Origin: Pseudomonadota bacterium
Lineage (GTDB): Bacteria > Pseudomonadota > Gammaproteobacteria > Burkholderiales > Burkholderiaceae_C
Direction: 5' to 3'
Length of the DNA stretch: 64,000 nucleotides
Assembly (NCBI GenBank): GCA_020161145.1
Contig: JAIUPQ010000005.1
Span: forward strand, 217,329 to 281,328
Every line of letters begins with the position of its first letter. Position 1 is the first letter of the stretch. The position numbers and the translations under genes are program-made. The notes beneath the pieces are model-generated. The model was not told where the DNA came from, ran no database searches, and saw only the letters and a list, made by a program, of their open reading frames with translations. This document shows positions 47,320-55,938 of the stretch, in pieces.

Positions 47320-49973
47320 GACACGAGGGGCTGATGGGCCCGGGTTACGGGTTGTGCGTGGGCCTCTCGTAGCAGTCGCAGCGCCAGCGAATCGGGCTCA
47401 TCGACCAGAGCCAGCGGCAGTACGAGGTGGCCCGGGTCGTGCGCCGGGGTCCGCTGGGCCGGGGCGCCGATGTCGAAGACGGCGACGCGATAGCCACTGG
47501 CCAGTGCGCCGGTCAGCACGTAGCAGTAGGTCTCGGGCCAGATCGACGGGATGAAGATCAGGTGTGGCTGGTGCTGGGCGATCTTGTCCAGCAACTCATG
47601 GTCAAAATAGCGCCCCAGCAGCGTGATGCCGCGCTGGGCCAACGCGGGATCGTCCATGGAGTAGCCCAGCAACGCCAAGGTCATGGGCAACTGGCGCGCG
47701 GCGATGACATCGGCCAAGGCGGTCATCACGTCGAACCCCTTGATGCGGCTAATGGCACCCACGACCAGAACGCGCACGGTGTCGCCCTGCTGGGCGATGC
47801 GCATCATGCCGGGCCGATGTGTTGGGGGCGGCTCGTGCGGCCACACGGAGATGGGTCTCTCGCCGCTCACCAGCAGGCGCAGCCGCTGGGCAACGTCGTC
47901 GGAGGGAACGACGATGGAATGGGCCGCGTCCAGCAGGCGTTGCGCGCTGGCACGCCACGGACCAATGGGGCCGACTTGCTCGATCAGGCCGTCGCTGGCC
48001 AGGCAGGCGTTGCAACGCGCGTCGGGGGGGACTCCGCAATAGCGGCCCTGAGGGGTGACGAGGTTGATGCGCGGGCACAGCGCGTAGTAGTCGTGCACCG
48101 AGGCCCGGATCTCGAGGTTGGCCTGCTCGGCGATCTGCACCAGGGCGTCGGTGGTGGCGGGCGGAAAGTCGATCAGGTGATGGACGTGGATCTCGTCGAT
48201 GCCCAGCGTGACGAGCATCTCTTCAAGCAACTCCGAAGGTTGCAGCGGCACGGTGGCCAGATTGGGCAGGCTGAAGACGCTGGGGTGCAGCAAGGCCACG
48301 CAGCCCGGCTCGTGCGAGGGCCGCAGCTCGAACACGGCCGCACCGCCGGCAGTCAACTCGCGCGACTGTTCCAGCAGATGGCGCTCGGTGCCGCCACCCC
48401 GGTTGTGACAGACCAGCAGCACGTTGCGCTCTGCCGCCAGCAGCCGCAGCCGCGCCAGATCGATGCGGGCGCGGTGAATCCAGGCGGGGTTGGTGGCAAT
48501 GTGGGTGGCCACGTCCTCTTCGTAGCGCGGATGCAGTTGCTTGAGCATGAGCAAGGCCTGGGTCACGCGTTCGCGGGCCTCGCCCTTGAAGCTGACCGAG
48601 CCCACATGGCGCACGTAGACGTCGCAGGCGATGGCGTTCTCATGGCCGTCGGCGATGGCGCGCTGACACCAGTCGTTCTCTTCGCCGTAGCCGCGGCCGA
48701 AATGCTGCTCATCGAGATGGCCGATGCGGTTCAACACGGTGCGCCGCATGTACATGCAAAAGCCCACGCCGGTGGGTGCGGTGACGTAGTGGCCGGCGTT
48801 GCACTGGCTGGCCAGGCGATCGATCTCGGCGTGGTCGATCTCCAGCGGCGTGTGGTTCTCGCGCACGGTCTCGGGGTAGCTGCAGATGGTGGCGTTGTTC
48901 GATAGCGGCGTGATGCTGGCCAGCTGCGGGCTGGCGGCAGCCATGGCCAGCAGGCGATCCAGCCAATCGCCATAGACCTCGGTGTCGCTGTTGAGGATGA
49001 CCACGTCGCGCTGTGGATGCAGCCGCAGGCCATGGTTGACGGTCTTGACGAAGCCGCCATTGCTGCGTTGCTGGATCAGCGTGAACAGGTCGCGCCCGGC
49101 CAGGCTGCGCAACATGGCATTGAGCTCGGCGATGGGGCCGGCATCGTTGATGACGATGACTTCATGCGGTGTGCGCACGGGCGCCGTCAACACACTGTGC
49201 AAGCAGCGCAACGTCTCCTGCGTTCCGGCATAAACGGGGATAACGACATCCACCATCGGTTCGCCGCTGCGCACGATGGGCTTGACGGCCGCCCAGGAGG
49301 CGGGGTCCAGCATGTCCATGGCAGGCTCTCCCGCCTCCACGGAAAAGGGAAGCGGCACAGCCGCCTGGGTCATCTCGGTCGGATGTGCCGTCAACCACTG
49401 TGCCAGCTCGCCAGTGGCCAACTGGGACAAGGGGTTGCCCTTGGCGACACGCAGATGGGGAATGTTGTGCAGCAGCCGGCGCAAGTCCACGCCGGGCAAT
49501 GGGTTGCGGCCTTCGCGCCAGCCCCACTTCTGGAAATGCAGCAGCGGATCCTGGCCGGACTGCTGCACGTCGGGGTTGACCTGCAGGTAGTACTCGGCGT
49601 CAAACCAGGGCGAGGTGGAGGTTTTGCGAAAGCGGCCGATCAGGCCGTAGTGCAGCAGCCGGTTGAGGCCGTGCAGCGGGCCGCTGTGCGCGTCGTAGTG
49701 GCGCACGTCGAACATGGGGGTGGGCGAGAGGCCGGCGGCATCGCCGAACTCCACGTAGTGACGCAGCGCCGACTGACCCTTGAGCTCGGCCGGGCCGAGC
49801 TGGGACAGGTAGTGCTCGCGGTCGAACAAACCCAGCGAGCGGGTCAGCTCCACCTCCAGGCCCAGCAAGGGATCGCTGACGCCCAGCGCACGTGCCACCG
49901 CCCGCGCAGCGCGCAGGCAGGTGGCCATCACGCGCGCGTCGAATGCCTTGACCGGGACTTCGACCTGCAACAA
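47316..49973 (-). CDS. Bifunctional GT2-GT4 glycosyltransferase
   Basis: The 885-residue protein starts with a repeated helical motif region (about residues 48-180; FDREHYLSQLG, WFDAEYYLQVNPDV, DPLLHFQKWGWREGRNPLPG) that is common in front of bacterial surface-glycan transferases. A GT2 domain (about 243-480; VDVVIPVYAGTQETLRCLHS, VVILNSDTEVYGDWLDRL, GYGEENDWCQRA) follows. Last is a GT4 domain (about 520-880; NVLLVCHNRGGGTERHLLEQ, IKGFDVMTALA, FIPSIWPETYCYVLTGALAS). The start is a TTG at 49973 with a strong GGGGGAGG site 7 bases before it; the next ATG is 15 codons later. It follows the export gene by 36 bases, across a short GC hairpin. Confidence 0.9.
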   Translation of the reverse strand: MLQVEVPVKAFDARVMATCLRAARAVARALGVSDPLLGLEVELTRSLGLFDREHYLSQLGPAELKGQSALRHYVEFGDAAGLSPTPMFDVRHYDAHSGPLHGLNRLLHYGLIGRFRKTSTSPWFDAEYYLQVNPDVQQSGQDPLLHFQKWGWREGRNPLPGVDLRRLLHNIPHLRVAKGNPLSQLATGELAQWLTAHPTEMTQAAVPLPFSVEAGEPAMDMLDPASWAAVKPIVRSGEPMVDVVIPVYAGTQETLRCLHSVLTAPVRTPHEVIVINDAGPIAELNAMLRSLAGRDLFTLIQQRSNGGFVKTVNHGLRLHPQRDVVILNSDTEVYGDWLDRLLAMAAASPQLASITPLSNNATICSYPETVRENHTPLEIDHAEIDRLASQCNAGHYVTAPTGVGFCMYMRRTVLNRIGHLDEQHFGRGYGEENDWCQRAIADGHENAIACDVYVRHVGSVSFKGEARERVTQALLMLKQLHPRYEEDVATHIATNPAWIHRARIDLARLRLLAAERNVLLVCHNRGGGTERHLLEQSRELTAGGAAVFELRPSHEPGCVALLHPSVFSLPNLATVPLQPSELLEEMLVTLGIDEIHVHHLIDFPPATTDALVQIAEQANLEIRASVHDYYALCPRINLVTPQGRYCGVPPDARCNACLASDGLIEQVGPIGPWRASAQRLLDAAHSIVVPSDDVAQRLRLLVSGERPISVWPHEPPPTHRPGMMRIAQQGDTVRVLVVGAISRIKGFDVMTALADVIAARQLPMTLALLGYSMDDPALAQRGITLLGRYFDHELLDKIAQHQPHLIFIPSIWPETYCYVLTGALASGYRVAVFDIGAPAQRTPAHDPGHLVLPLALVDEPDSLALRLLREAHAQPVTRAHQPLVS

Positions 49974-49987
49974 GCGGCCACCTCCCC

Positions 49988-50004
49988 CGCCGCCTGCGGC
50001 GGCG
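49988..50004. other. GC-rich hairpin between export and glycosyltransferase genes
   Basis: A perfect 7-bp stem with a 3-base loop lies between the stop of the outer-membrane exporter gene and the ribosome site of the 885-residue transferase. It has no T-run, so it is not a standard terminator; it may slow or partly stop transcription, or protect the upstream mRNA end, separating exporter from synthesis gene levels. Confidence 0.45.
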
Positions 50005-50009
50005 CGCCG

Positions 50010-51845
50010 TTATCTCGTGTTGATGCCGTTGAGCACGCCGGCCGAGATGGCCAGTTGATACAGCACCGAAGTGATGCCGCGTGCAACCTCGATGAACTTG
50101 GTCTGGATCTTCGGGAAGACCATGATCTCGTCGCCCGGCCCTGGGGTGCCCTTGTCGGCCATCACCACGCCGTTGGGCTTGACCAGCATCACGTTGTTGC
50201 GGTCGGCGCGCTGGGTGGGGCCGCCGACGCGGTCGATGTAGTCGTCGATGGTGGCGCCCTGGCTGAAGACCAGTGTGTTGGGGAACACCACCTCGCCGCT
50301 GATCGTCACGGTGTTGCTCTGCACGGGAATGTTCAGCACGTCGCCGTCTTCAAGCAAGGTCGCGCCGGCGTCTTCCAGCGTGGTCAGCACCACCTGGCCC
50401 TTGGGCTGGATGGTGCGGGCGCGCTCGATGAACTGCATGATCATCTGCCCCTCCGTGGCGCGCAGATTGGCTTCCTCGCTGGTGTCGGAGCGGCCGGTCA
50501 GGGCGGTGACCTCCAGGCTGCGCAGCGTGGCATCAAGGTTTTCCTTCTGCTTGAGCGCCACCGAACGGCGGAACATCTGCAGCCCGGCCATGTTGGCCTG
50601 CGGCGCGGGCGTCAAGCGGGCGATCACATCCTTGAGCTGGGAGCCATAGGGCAGGATGAAGGTGCGCTCACCTTGCTGCGCGCCTTCGATGCGCACCTGG
50701 ATGGTGCCGATGTACTTGTCGGCCGTGAGCATCACCTCGTCGCCCGCGTCGACCATCACCTGATCGGCATTGGCCAGCGGGTGGTATTCGCTGCGTCGCT
50801 GAGGGCCCACCGAGCGCACGACGGCGAAGTGGGTGGCGGCCGGCGTGGGCGTGGCCATGGCCAGCAGTTCACTGGCCTTGATCTGCTGGCCCGCCAGCTC
50901 GAAGCGGTAGGGGTTGAAGGCCTCGCCGGCCACCAGCACCGTGTTGCGGCGCGGGGCCACGACGATGGTGTCGCCGTCGCGCAGTTGCAGCGCCTCCATG
51001 GTGCCCTTGAGCAGGAACTTGTACAGGTCGACGCGGGCACGCACCTGGCTGCCCCGCATCACGTCCACGGCCATGTAGCTGCCCCGGTCGGCGTCGATGC
51101 CGCCGGCCTTGTCCAGGTAGTACAGCACCGAGTCGGAGGACAGGCCGCCGTAGAGGCCGGGCGCCCGCACGAAACCGGTGACGTAGACCTTGACTGGTTG
51201 CGCCGCCTCCAGCGTGGCATAGACGCCGACGTTGGCGCGGAACACCCGCTGCACCGAATTGGACACGGTGGTGTTGAGGTCGCCGTTGCGCACGCCGGCC
51301 ACTTTGATCGGGCCCACGTTGGGAATGAAGATGTTGCCCTGGGCGTCCACCGTCTGCAGCGCCTCGTAGGCCACCGCACCCCACAGCCGCACCACCACAC
51401 GGTCGCCCGAGGAGACGGTGTAGTCGGGGTTGAAGCCGTTGAACGGCACCGCGCTGAAGCGGCCACTGAACATCTGCGAGCCGAACATCACCGCGGGGCC
51501 GCCCACCATGGGTGTGGCGGGCAGCGGGCCGGGGGGCATGGCATACACCGTGCCTTGCGTGGGCGTGACGGCCGGCGAGAGCACCGACGACGTCGTCGCC
51601 ACCGGGGTGGCCGTGGTCGTCGTGGTGGTCGGGGCATAGGTGCCGTCCGGCTGCACCTGACCGGGGTAGGTGGTCGTGGGCTGCGCCGTGGTCGGCGTGG
51701 TGGTGGGGGTCGTCGTCGGGTAGGCGCTCGGGTTGGAGCTGGTGCCCGGCGGGCGTTGCGAAGGCGTCTGGGCCAGGGTGGACGAGACCGCCAGCGCGCT
51801 CAGGACGGCCAGCACCGAGGGAAGCAGATGATGGGGTGTGCGCAT
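50010..51845 (-). CDS. Outer-membrane polysaccharide export protein (OPX; Wza/KpsD-like)
   Basis: The 611-residue product has a signal peptide (VLAVLSALAVSSTLAQ), then a Thr/Pro-rich low-complexity stretch (about residues 27-95). A Poly_export domain follows (about 140-225; FNPDYTVSSGDRVVVRLWG, QGNIFIPNVGPIKVAG), then several SLBB beta-grasp domains (VKVYVTGFVRAPGLYGG, NTVLVAGEAFNPYRFEL, NTVTISGEVVFPNTLVF). The C-terminal ending IEVARGITSVLYQLAISAGV is the amphipathic helix that lines the outer-membrane pore in Wza. Paired with kpsE and the ABC transporter it completes a trans-envelope export route. The Thr-rich linker is unusually long. It starts 4 bases after kpsE. Confidence 0.93.
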   Translation of the reverse strand: MRTPHHLLPSVLAVLSALAVSSTLAQTPSQRPPGTSSNPSAYPTTTPTTTPTTAQPTTTYPGQVQPDGTYAPTTTTTTATPVATTSSVLSPAVTPTQGTVYAMPPGPLPATPMVGGPAVMFGSQMFSGRFSAVPFNGFNPDYTVSSGDRVVVRLWGAVAYEALQTVDAQGNIFIPNVGPIKVAGVRNGDLNTTVSNSVQRVFRANVGVYATLEAAQPVKVYVTGFVRAPGLYGGLSSDSVLYYLDKAGGIDADRGSYMAVDVMRGSQVRARVDLYKFLLKGTMEALQLRDGDTIVVAPRRNTVLVAGEAFNPYRFELAGQQIKASELLAMATPTPAATHFAVVRSVGPQRRSEYHPLANADQVMVDAGDEVMLTADKYIGTIQVRIEGAQQGERTFILPYGSQLKDVIARLTPAPQANMAGLQMFRRSVALKQKENLDATLRSLEVTALTGRSDTSEEANLRATEGQMIMQFIERARTIQPKGQVVLTTLEDAGATLLEDGDVLNIPVQSNTVTISGEVVFPNTLVFSQGATIDDYIDRVGGPTQRADRNNVMLVKPNGVVMADKGTPGPGDEIMVFPKIQTKFIEVARGITSVLYQLAISAGVLNGINTR

Positions 51846-51849
51846 GATG

Positions 51850-52950
51850 TCAGTCCTGGTGTTCTTGGATCGTCGCGACGGCCAGGCGGGCCACGATGTA
51901 GAGGACGCAGCAGATGACCAGCAGCGTCAACAGGTTGTAGAGGATGCGGGGGTAAAGAGCCGACTCGGGCAGCAACGGATGGGTCACCACCACCAGGCTC
52001 TTGACCTTCTGGCCGGCCTCGATGCGGGCGGCCTGGTAGGCCGTGTTGGCCGCGCGGTAGGACTCCTCGGCAAACATGGCCGTCAGCGCCAGGCGCTGGT
52101 AGTTGGCGTTGAGCGTGCCGATCTTGTCGCCGCTCTCGGTCGACGTGGTGCGCAGGCGCTCGGCCTCAAGCTGCGCCTTGTAGGCGGCCACCTGGTCGCG
52201 CACGCTGGTCACTGCCGGGGCGTCGGGCTGCATGAACGACAGCTTGTTCTTCAGGTCGGCTTCCAGGCGGGCGATGCTGGCCTGCAACTCGGCGGTCAGT
52301 GAAGAGGCCGCCATCTGCTGCGCCGCGGGGTCCAGCATCTTGTTGGCGGACTGGAACTGCACCACGTCGTTCTTGGCCTTGTCCAGCTTGCTGGCGGCCA
52401 GCGCCAGTTCCCCTTCAGAGAACTTCATCTGCTCGCGCGCCACGCGCTGCGAGAAGTCGTTGACGAAGCGCTCGCAGGCCGCCAGGATGGCGTCGTTGAT
52501 CTGCTTGGCCATCTCAGGCGTGAAACCCTGGGTGCGCACCGTGATCAGGCCGGTGGAGTCGTTGAACTCCAGATCGATGCGGTGGCGATAGTATTTGAGA
52601 AACCACTCGCGGCTGGTGCCGTCCCAGAGGCGGTACACGAAGTCGATCTTGGGCGACTCATAGTGGGCGCGCAGGTTGAGCTTGCGATCCAGCTCTTCCA
52701 GCAACTCGCCCGACTCGATGTAGTCCATCAGGTACAGCGTGTCGGCGTAAGCCCCCAGACTGGCGCCGGTGCCCAGTGAGATCGCGGAGGCGCCGACGGC
52801 TGCCGTGGGGTTGGCCGAACGCACGGCCACGATGGACTCGCTGACGTAGCGGTTGGCCGAGAAGACCAGCATGTACAGCAGTGCCACCGCCGCCGGCAAC
52901 ACCAGTATGGCCACCTGCAGGCGGCGTGGTGTGAAGAATGAAACCTTCAT
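51850..52950 (-). CDS. kpsE: Capsule export inner-membrane protein (KpsE-type PCP)
   Basis: The 366-residue protein has one membrane helix near each end (VAILVLPAAVALLYMLVFSA and ILYNLLTLLVICCVLYIVAR) with a large periplasmic loop between. That loop includes a long coiled coil (about residues 170-285), the layout of polysaccharide co-polymerase proteins of ABC-type capsule systems. DTLYLMDYIESGELLEEL and RVAREQMKFSEGELA are family-like segments. It should bridge the inner-membrane transporter and the outer-membrane export pore. It starts 6 bases after kpsT. Confidence 0.92.
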   Translation of the reverse strand: MKVSFFTPRRLQVAILVLPAAVALLYMLVFSANRYVSESIVAVRSANPTAAVGASAISLGTGASLGAYADTLYLMDYIESGELLEELDRKLNLRAHYESPKIDFVYRLWDGTSREWFLKYYRHRIDLEFNDSTGLITVRTQGFTPEMAKQINDAILAACERFVNDFSQRVAREQMKFSEGELALAASKLDKAKNDVVQFQSANKMLDPAAQQMAASSLTAELQASIARLEADLKNKLSFMQPDAPAVTSVRDQVAAYKAQLEAERLRTTSTESGDKIGTLNANYQRLALTAMFAEESYRAANTAYQAARIEAGQKVKSLVVVTHPLLPESALYPRILYNLLTLLVICCVLYIVARLAVATIQEHQD

Positions 52951-52955
52951 GGTGT

Positions 52956-53627
52956 TCAGGATGCCTCTCGCGTCAATGCTTGGAATGCTTCAAGGGCCTC
53001 GTCCACGTCGTCATACACCAGGGCTTCGCCCTTGTGCAAAAAGACGACGACGCTGCACAGATCCTTGATCTCTTTGTGGTTGTGGGTGCACAGAATCACC
53101 CCGGCGCGCTCGAGCTTGGCCCGAAAGACCTCGACCGCCTTCTTGCGGAAGATGGGGTCCCCCACCGCCAGCACCTCGTCGATCAGGTAGTAGTCGAAGT
53201 CGAACGCCATGCTGGCGCCAAAGGTCACGCGCGAGCGCATGCCTGGCGAGTAGGTGCCCATGGGCAGATCGAAGTAGTCGCCAATGTCGGCAAAGCGCTC
53301 GACGTAGGCGATGCGCTCGCGCGCCTCGGCGCCCAGCGCGCCCATGATGCGGCAGATGAAGTTGAGGTTCTGGCGCGCCGTCAGCGAGCCCTGGTAGCCG
53401 CCGCTCAGACCCACCGGCCAGGAGATGCGCTGGTCGGTGATCACCTCGCCGTGGTCGGGCGGGGCGATGCCGCCCAGGATGCGCAGCAGCGTGCTCTTGC
53501 CCGCGCCATTGCGCCCGATCAGGCCGATGCCCGAGCCCGTGGGCAGCGTGAAGTTCAGGTCGCGGAACACATAGCGTCGCCCCCCCCGGTTGGGATAGGA
53601 CTTGGTGAGGTTGCGAATCTCGATCAT
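52956..53627 (-). CDS. kpsT: Capsule polysaccharide ABC transporter, ATP-binding subunit
   Basis: The 223-residue ATPase has Walker A GRNGAGKSTLL, the KpsT-type Q-loop region SWPVGLSGGYQGSLTARQNL, the signature YSPGMRSRVTFG and Walker B YYLIDEVLAVGD. Length is typical of KpsT, which lacks the C-terminal carbohydrate-binding domain of Wzt, so substrate choice is probably not made by this subunit. It drives export of the finished polymer from the cytoplasm with KpsM. It follows kpsM by 10 bases. Confidence 0.96.
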   Translation of the reverse strand: MIEIRNLTKSYPNRGGRRYVFRDLNFTLPTGSGIGLIGRNGAGKSTLLRILGGIAPPDHGEVITDQRISWPVGLSGGYQGSLTARQNLNFICRIMGALGAEARERIAYVERFADIGDYFDLPMGTYSPGMRSRVTFGASMAFDFDYYLIDEVLAVGDPIFRKKAVEVFRAKLERAGVILCTHNHKEIKDLCSVVVFLHKGEALVYDDVDEALEAFQALTREAS

Positions 53628-53637
53628 GTGGCCGCCC

Positions 53638-54435
53638 TCAAACCCGCGTCAGCAACCGGATGCGGTACTGCCAGAAGGCCATGCTGGTCAGGGCCAGCAT
53701 GACCAGACCCCAGAACAGCGGGTATTCCACCGTCAGGCCCAGCAGCAGCATGTGGTTGTTGCTGCCGAAAAAAGCCCAGCGCGACAACTCCACGATGTGC
53801 ACAAAGGGGTTGTACAGCAGGTACTCGCGGATGGCGGGCGGAAAGGTGTGGATGGGAATCAGCACGCCCGACAGCAGATACAGCGGGGTTGAGGTCATGC
53901 CGATGAACATCCGCACCCGCGGACGGCCGTGGGCCAGCACGGTCGAGCCCATGGCCAGCACGAAGCCCCACAGCCCGAACAGGGCAATGGCGCCCGCGTA
54001 CTCCAGTGGCCTGTTGGGCCACCATTGGTCGCCCAGCCAACCAAAGAAGCTCAGGAACAGCACCAGCACCACCAGATACAGCACCAACTCCACGATCATC
54101 CGTGCCAGCAGCGTGTCGATGGGCTTGACCTGCCGATAGCCCAGCAGGCCACCGTTGGACTCCACCGCCGCCATGCCCTGGAACCACATGCTGCGGGTCA
54201 TCAGAAAAGGGATGATGGCCACCGACAGCCACAGCTCGGGTGCAATGGCGACGCCTACATAGCGGTCGCGCAGCACCACGCGGATCAGCAGCATGATGGC
54301 AATGTGCGCCATCGGCTCAAACAGCACCCACAGCAACCCGATAAAGCGGCCACCGAAGCGGGTCTTCAACTCACGCAACACCAGTGCGGCCAGCACGGAG
54401 CGCTGAATCTCGAGGGGGCTTCGCTTGGACAGCAT
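53638..54435 (-). CDS. kpsM: Capsule polysaccharide ABC transporter, permease subunit
   Basis: The 265-residue membrane protein has about six hydrophobic helices (first IGLLWVLFEPMAHIAIMLLI, last ALTSMAFWQYRIRL region) and the cytoplasmic start RSVLAALVLRELKTRFG typical of ABC-2 KpsM permeases. It is the first gene of the long minus-strand run; a 189-base gap upstream must hold its promoter, facing away from a glycosyltransferase gene. No clear -35/-10 pair is visible there, though GATCTTTGATAGATC at 54483-54497 is a small palindrome of possible operator type. Confidence 0.95.
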   Translation of the reverse strand: MLSKRSPLEIQRSVLAALVLRELKTRFGGRFIGLLWVLFEPMAHIAIMLLIRVVLRDRYVGVAIAPELWLSVAIIPFLMTRSMWFQGMAAVESNGGLLGYRQVKPIDTLLARMIVELVLYLVVLVLFLSFFGWLGDQWWPNRPLEYAGAIALFGLWGFVLAMGSTVLAHGRPRVRMFIGMTSTPLYLLSGVLIPIHTFPPAIREYLLYNPFVHIVELSRWAFFGSNNHMLLLGLTVEYPLFWGLVMLALTSMAFWQYRIRLLTRV

Positions 54436-54624
54436 GAATGGGTGGGTCAGGCGGCATGCGCACGCGAGTGCGCACAGCAGGTGGATCTTTGATAGATCGG
54501 CACTCTAGCCCAACTCCTCCGGGCAACGCGCAGCAATCTGGCGGAAAACGCGCCATTATTCCAGCATTTGCCGGTTACGCTTGCCTACCCCTAGCTTGAA
54601 CCCCGATTGCGCCGTCCCTCGTTC

Positions 54625-55617
54625 ATGTGGCTTGCCAAGACACCACTCGCCGCCCTTTCCCGGCGTCCGCCGCAGCAGGCCACGCGCCTGCTGGTGGTGG
54701 AGGAGGGCGCCAGCCCCAGCGGCGACTACCTGCTGCACCCCTGGCTGGCCACCCTGGGCGTGCCGGTGGTGCGGCTGGATGCGCATCGCGCGCCGCCGGC
54801 CGATGCCTTGGTGGCCGGCGACTTCGTCGTCGTCGTGCGCTACCTGCATCCCGCCTGGCGGCGGGCCATCCAGCGCCGCCGCAGCGCGTTGGCCGGTCTG
54901 GCCTGGTTTCTCGATGACGACCTGGCGGACGCCGCCGTGCTGACTGAGTTGCCCGCCGCCTATGCCACCAAGGTGCGCAGCCTCGCGCTCAAATGCGTGC
55001 CCTGGTTTGTGCAGATGGCGGCCCAATGGTGGGTGGCCACCGAGGCCCTGGCCCACAAATATGCCGCCCACCAGCCGCAGGTGTTGGCGCTGGCGCCGCC
55101 GGCAGCGTTGGCTGCCCCGGCCACCGAAGCCGTGCGCCTGGCCTACCACGGCAGCGCCTCGCACCAGCGCGAGCTGGCGTGGCTGCATCCGGTGCTGGCC
55201 GAGGTGCTGGCGGCGCGGCCGCAATGCCATCTGACGGTCATCGGCGATCTGGCCATCAACCGCCGCTACCGCGACCTGCCGCGCACCACCGTGCTGCACC
55301 CCATGCGCTGGCCGTCCTACCTGGCCTATACGCAGCAGGCGCGGGCGGATGTGGGCCTGGCGCCGCTGCTGCCCGGCGTCTTCAATGCCGGGCGCGGTGC
55401 CGTCAAGTTCTACGACTACGCGCGCATGGGCGCGGCCGGCGTCTACGCCGCCACGCCGCCCTACGCCGGCTTCATCCGTGATGGCGTGGACGGCGTGCTG
55501 CTGCCCATGGCGCCTGCGGCCTGGGTTGAGGCACTGCTGGCGCTGGTGGACGACGCGCCGCGCCGCGCGGCGCTGGCGCAGGCGGCGCGGGCGCGGGCGC
55601 TTAATCCGGTGCCGTGA
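54625..55617 (+). CDS. Glycosyltransferase-like protein (GT-B fold)
   Basis: The 330-residue product shows a GT-B-like layout: AVRLAYHGSASHQRELAWLH starts the C-domain and LTVIGDLAINRRYRDLPRTT precedes a donor-site region VGLAPLLPGVFNAGRGAVKF, similar to GT4 enzymes. The N-terminal half contains VVVVRYLHPAWRRAIQR and FLDDDLAD. No signal or membrane helix is seen. It is divergent from kpsM and marks the edge of the glycan locus. The ATG at 54625 is preferred over the TTG at 54607. Its 3' end overlaps a decayed gene on the other strand. Confidence 0.75.
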   Translation: MWLAKTPLAALSRRPPQQATRLLVVEEGASPSGDYLLHPWLATLGVPVVRLDAHRAPPADALVAGDFVVVVRYLHPAWRRAIQRRRSALAGLAWFLDDDLADAAVLTELPAAYATKVRSLALKCVPWFVQMAAQWWVATEALAHKYAAHQPQVLALAPPAALAAPATEAVRLAYHGSASHQRELAWLHPVLAEVLAARPQCHLTVIGDLAINRRYRDLPRTTVLHPMRWPSYLAYTQQARADVGLAPLLPGVFNAGRGAVKFYDYARMGAAGVYAATPPYAGFIRDGVDGVLLPMAPAAWVEALLALVDDAPRRAALAQAARARALNPVP

Positions 55618-55938
55618 GGCTCAGCCACGGCCAGCGCGCCTGGTAGGAGCGGGCCTTGGCGACATACAGGGGTAGCCGAAATCTTGTTCGTACCAGAGGT
55701 GGACCCGCGCCTGGTTGACGGCCTCCACGCGCACGCCCAGATCGGCCGTCAGCGCCTCCACCCGGGCCTGTACGGCTCGCTCGGCGTCGGCGTCGCCCGA
55801 GGCGTCAAAGGAGAACAGGTCGTAGTCGCGGATGCTGTGGGTGGGCGCCAGGTCGTCCCAACGGGCCAGCAAGGCCGCGTTGACCGGGTTGGTCAGCACG
55901 TCCGCCACGAAGCGGTGCTGCAGCGCCTGCCCGCTCAC
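55601..55938 (-). pseudogene. Decayed nucleotidyltransferase-family gene (PF06042-like)
   Basis: The remnant starts with a GTG overlapping the comM stop and reads HRFVADVLTNPVNAALLARW, then jumps to IRDYDLFSFDASGDADAERA. The roughly 25 residues that normally lie between these (the AG...W N-terminal core) are missing. After VNQARVHLWYEQDFGYP the frame goes wrong, but a +1 frame gives AKARSYQARWPWLSL, the usual C-terminus, with the middle of the family (about 55 residues) deleted. So two internal deletions, the second also shifting frame, have destroyed the gene. The remnant ends at 55601, overlapping the last 17 bases of the convergent transferase gene. Family assignment is from the motifs. 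Confidence 0.8.

Noticed and set aside
49017-51917. Plus-strand open frame of 966 codons
   Set aside because: It lies antisense to the OPX and glycosyltransferase genes, which have clear domains; its sequence is low in information and has no recognised segment.
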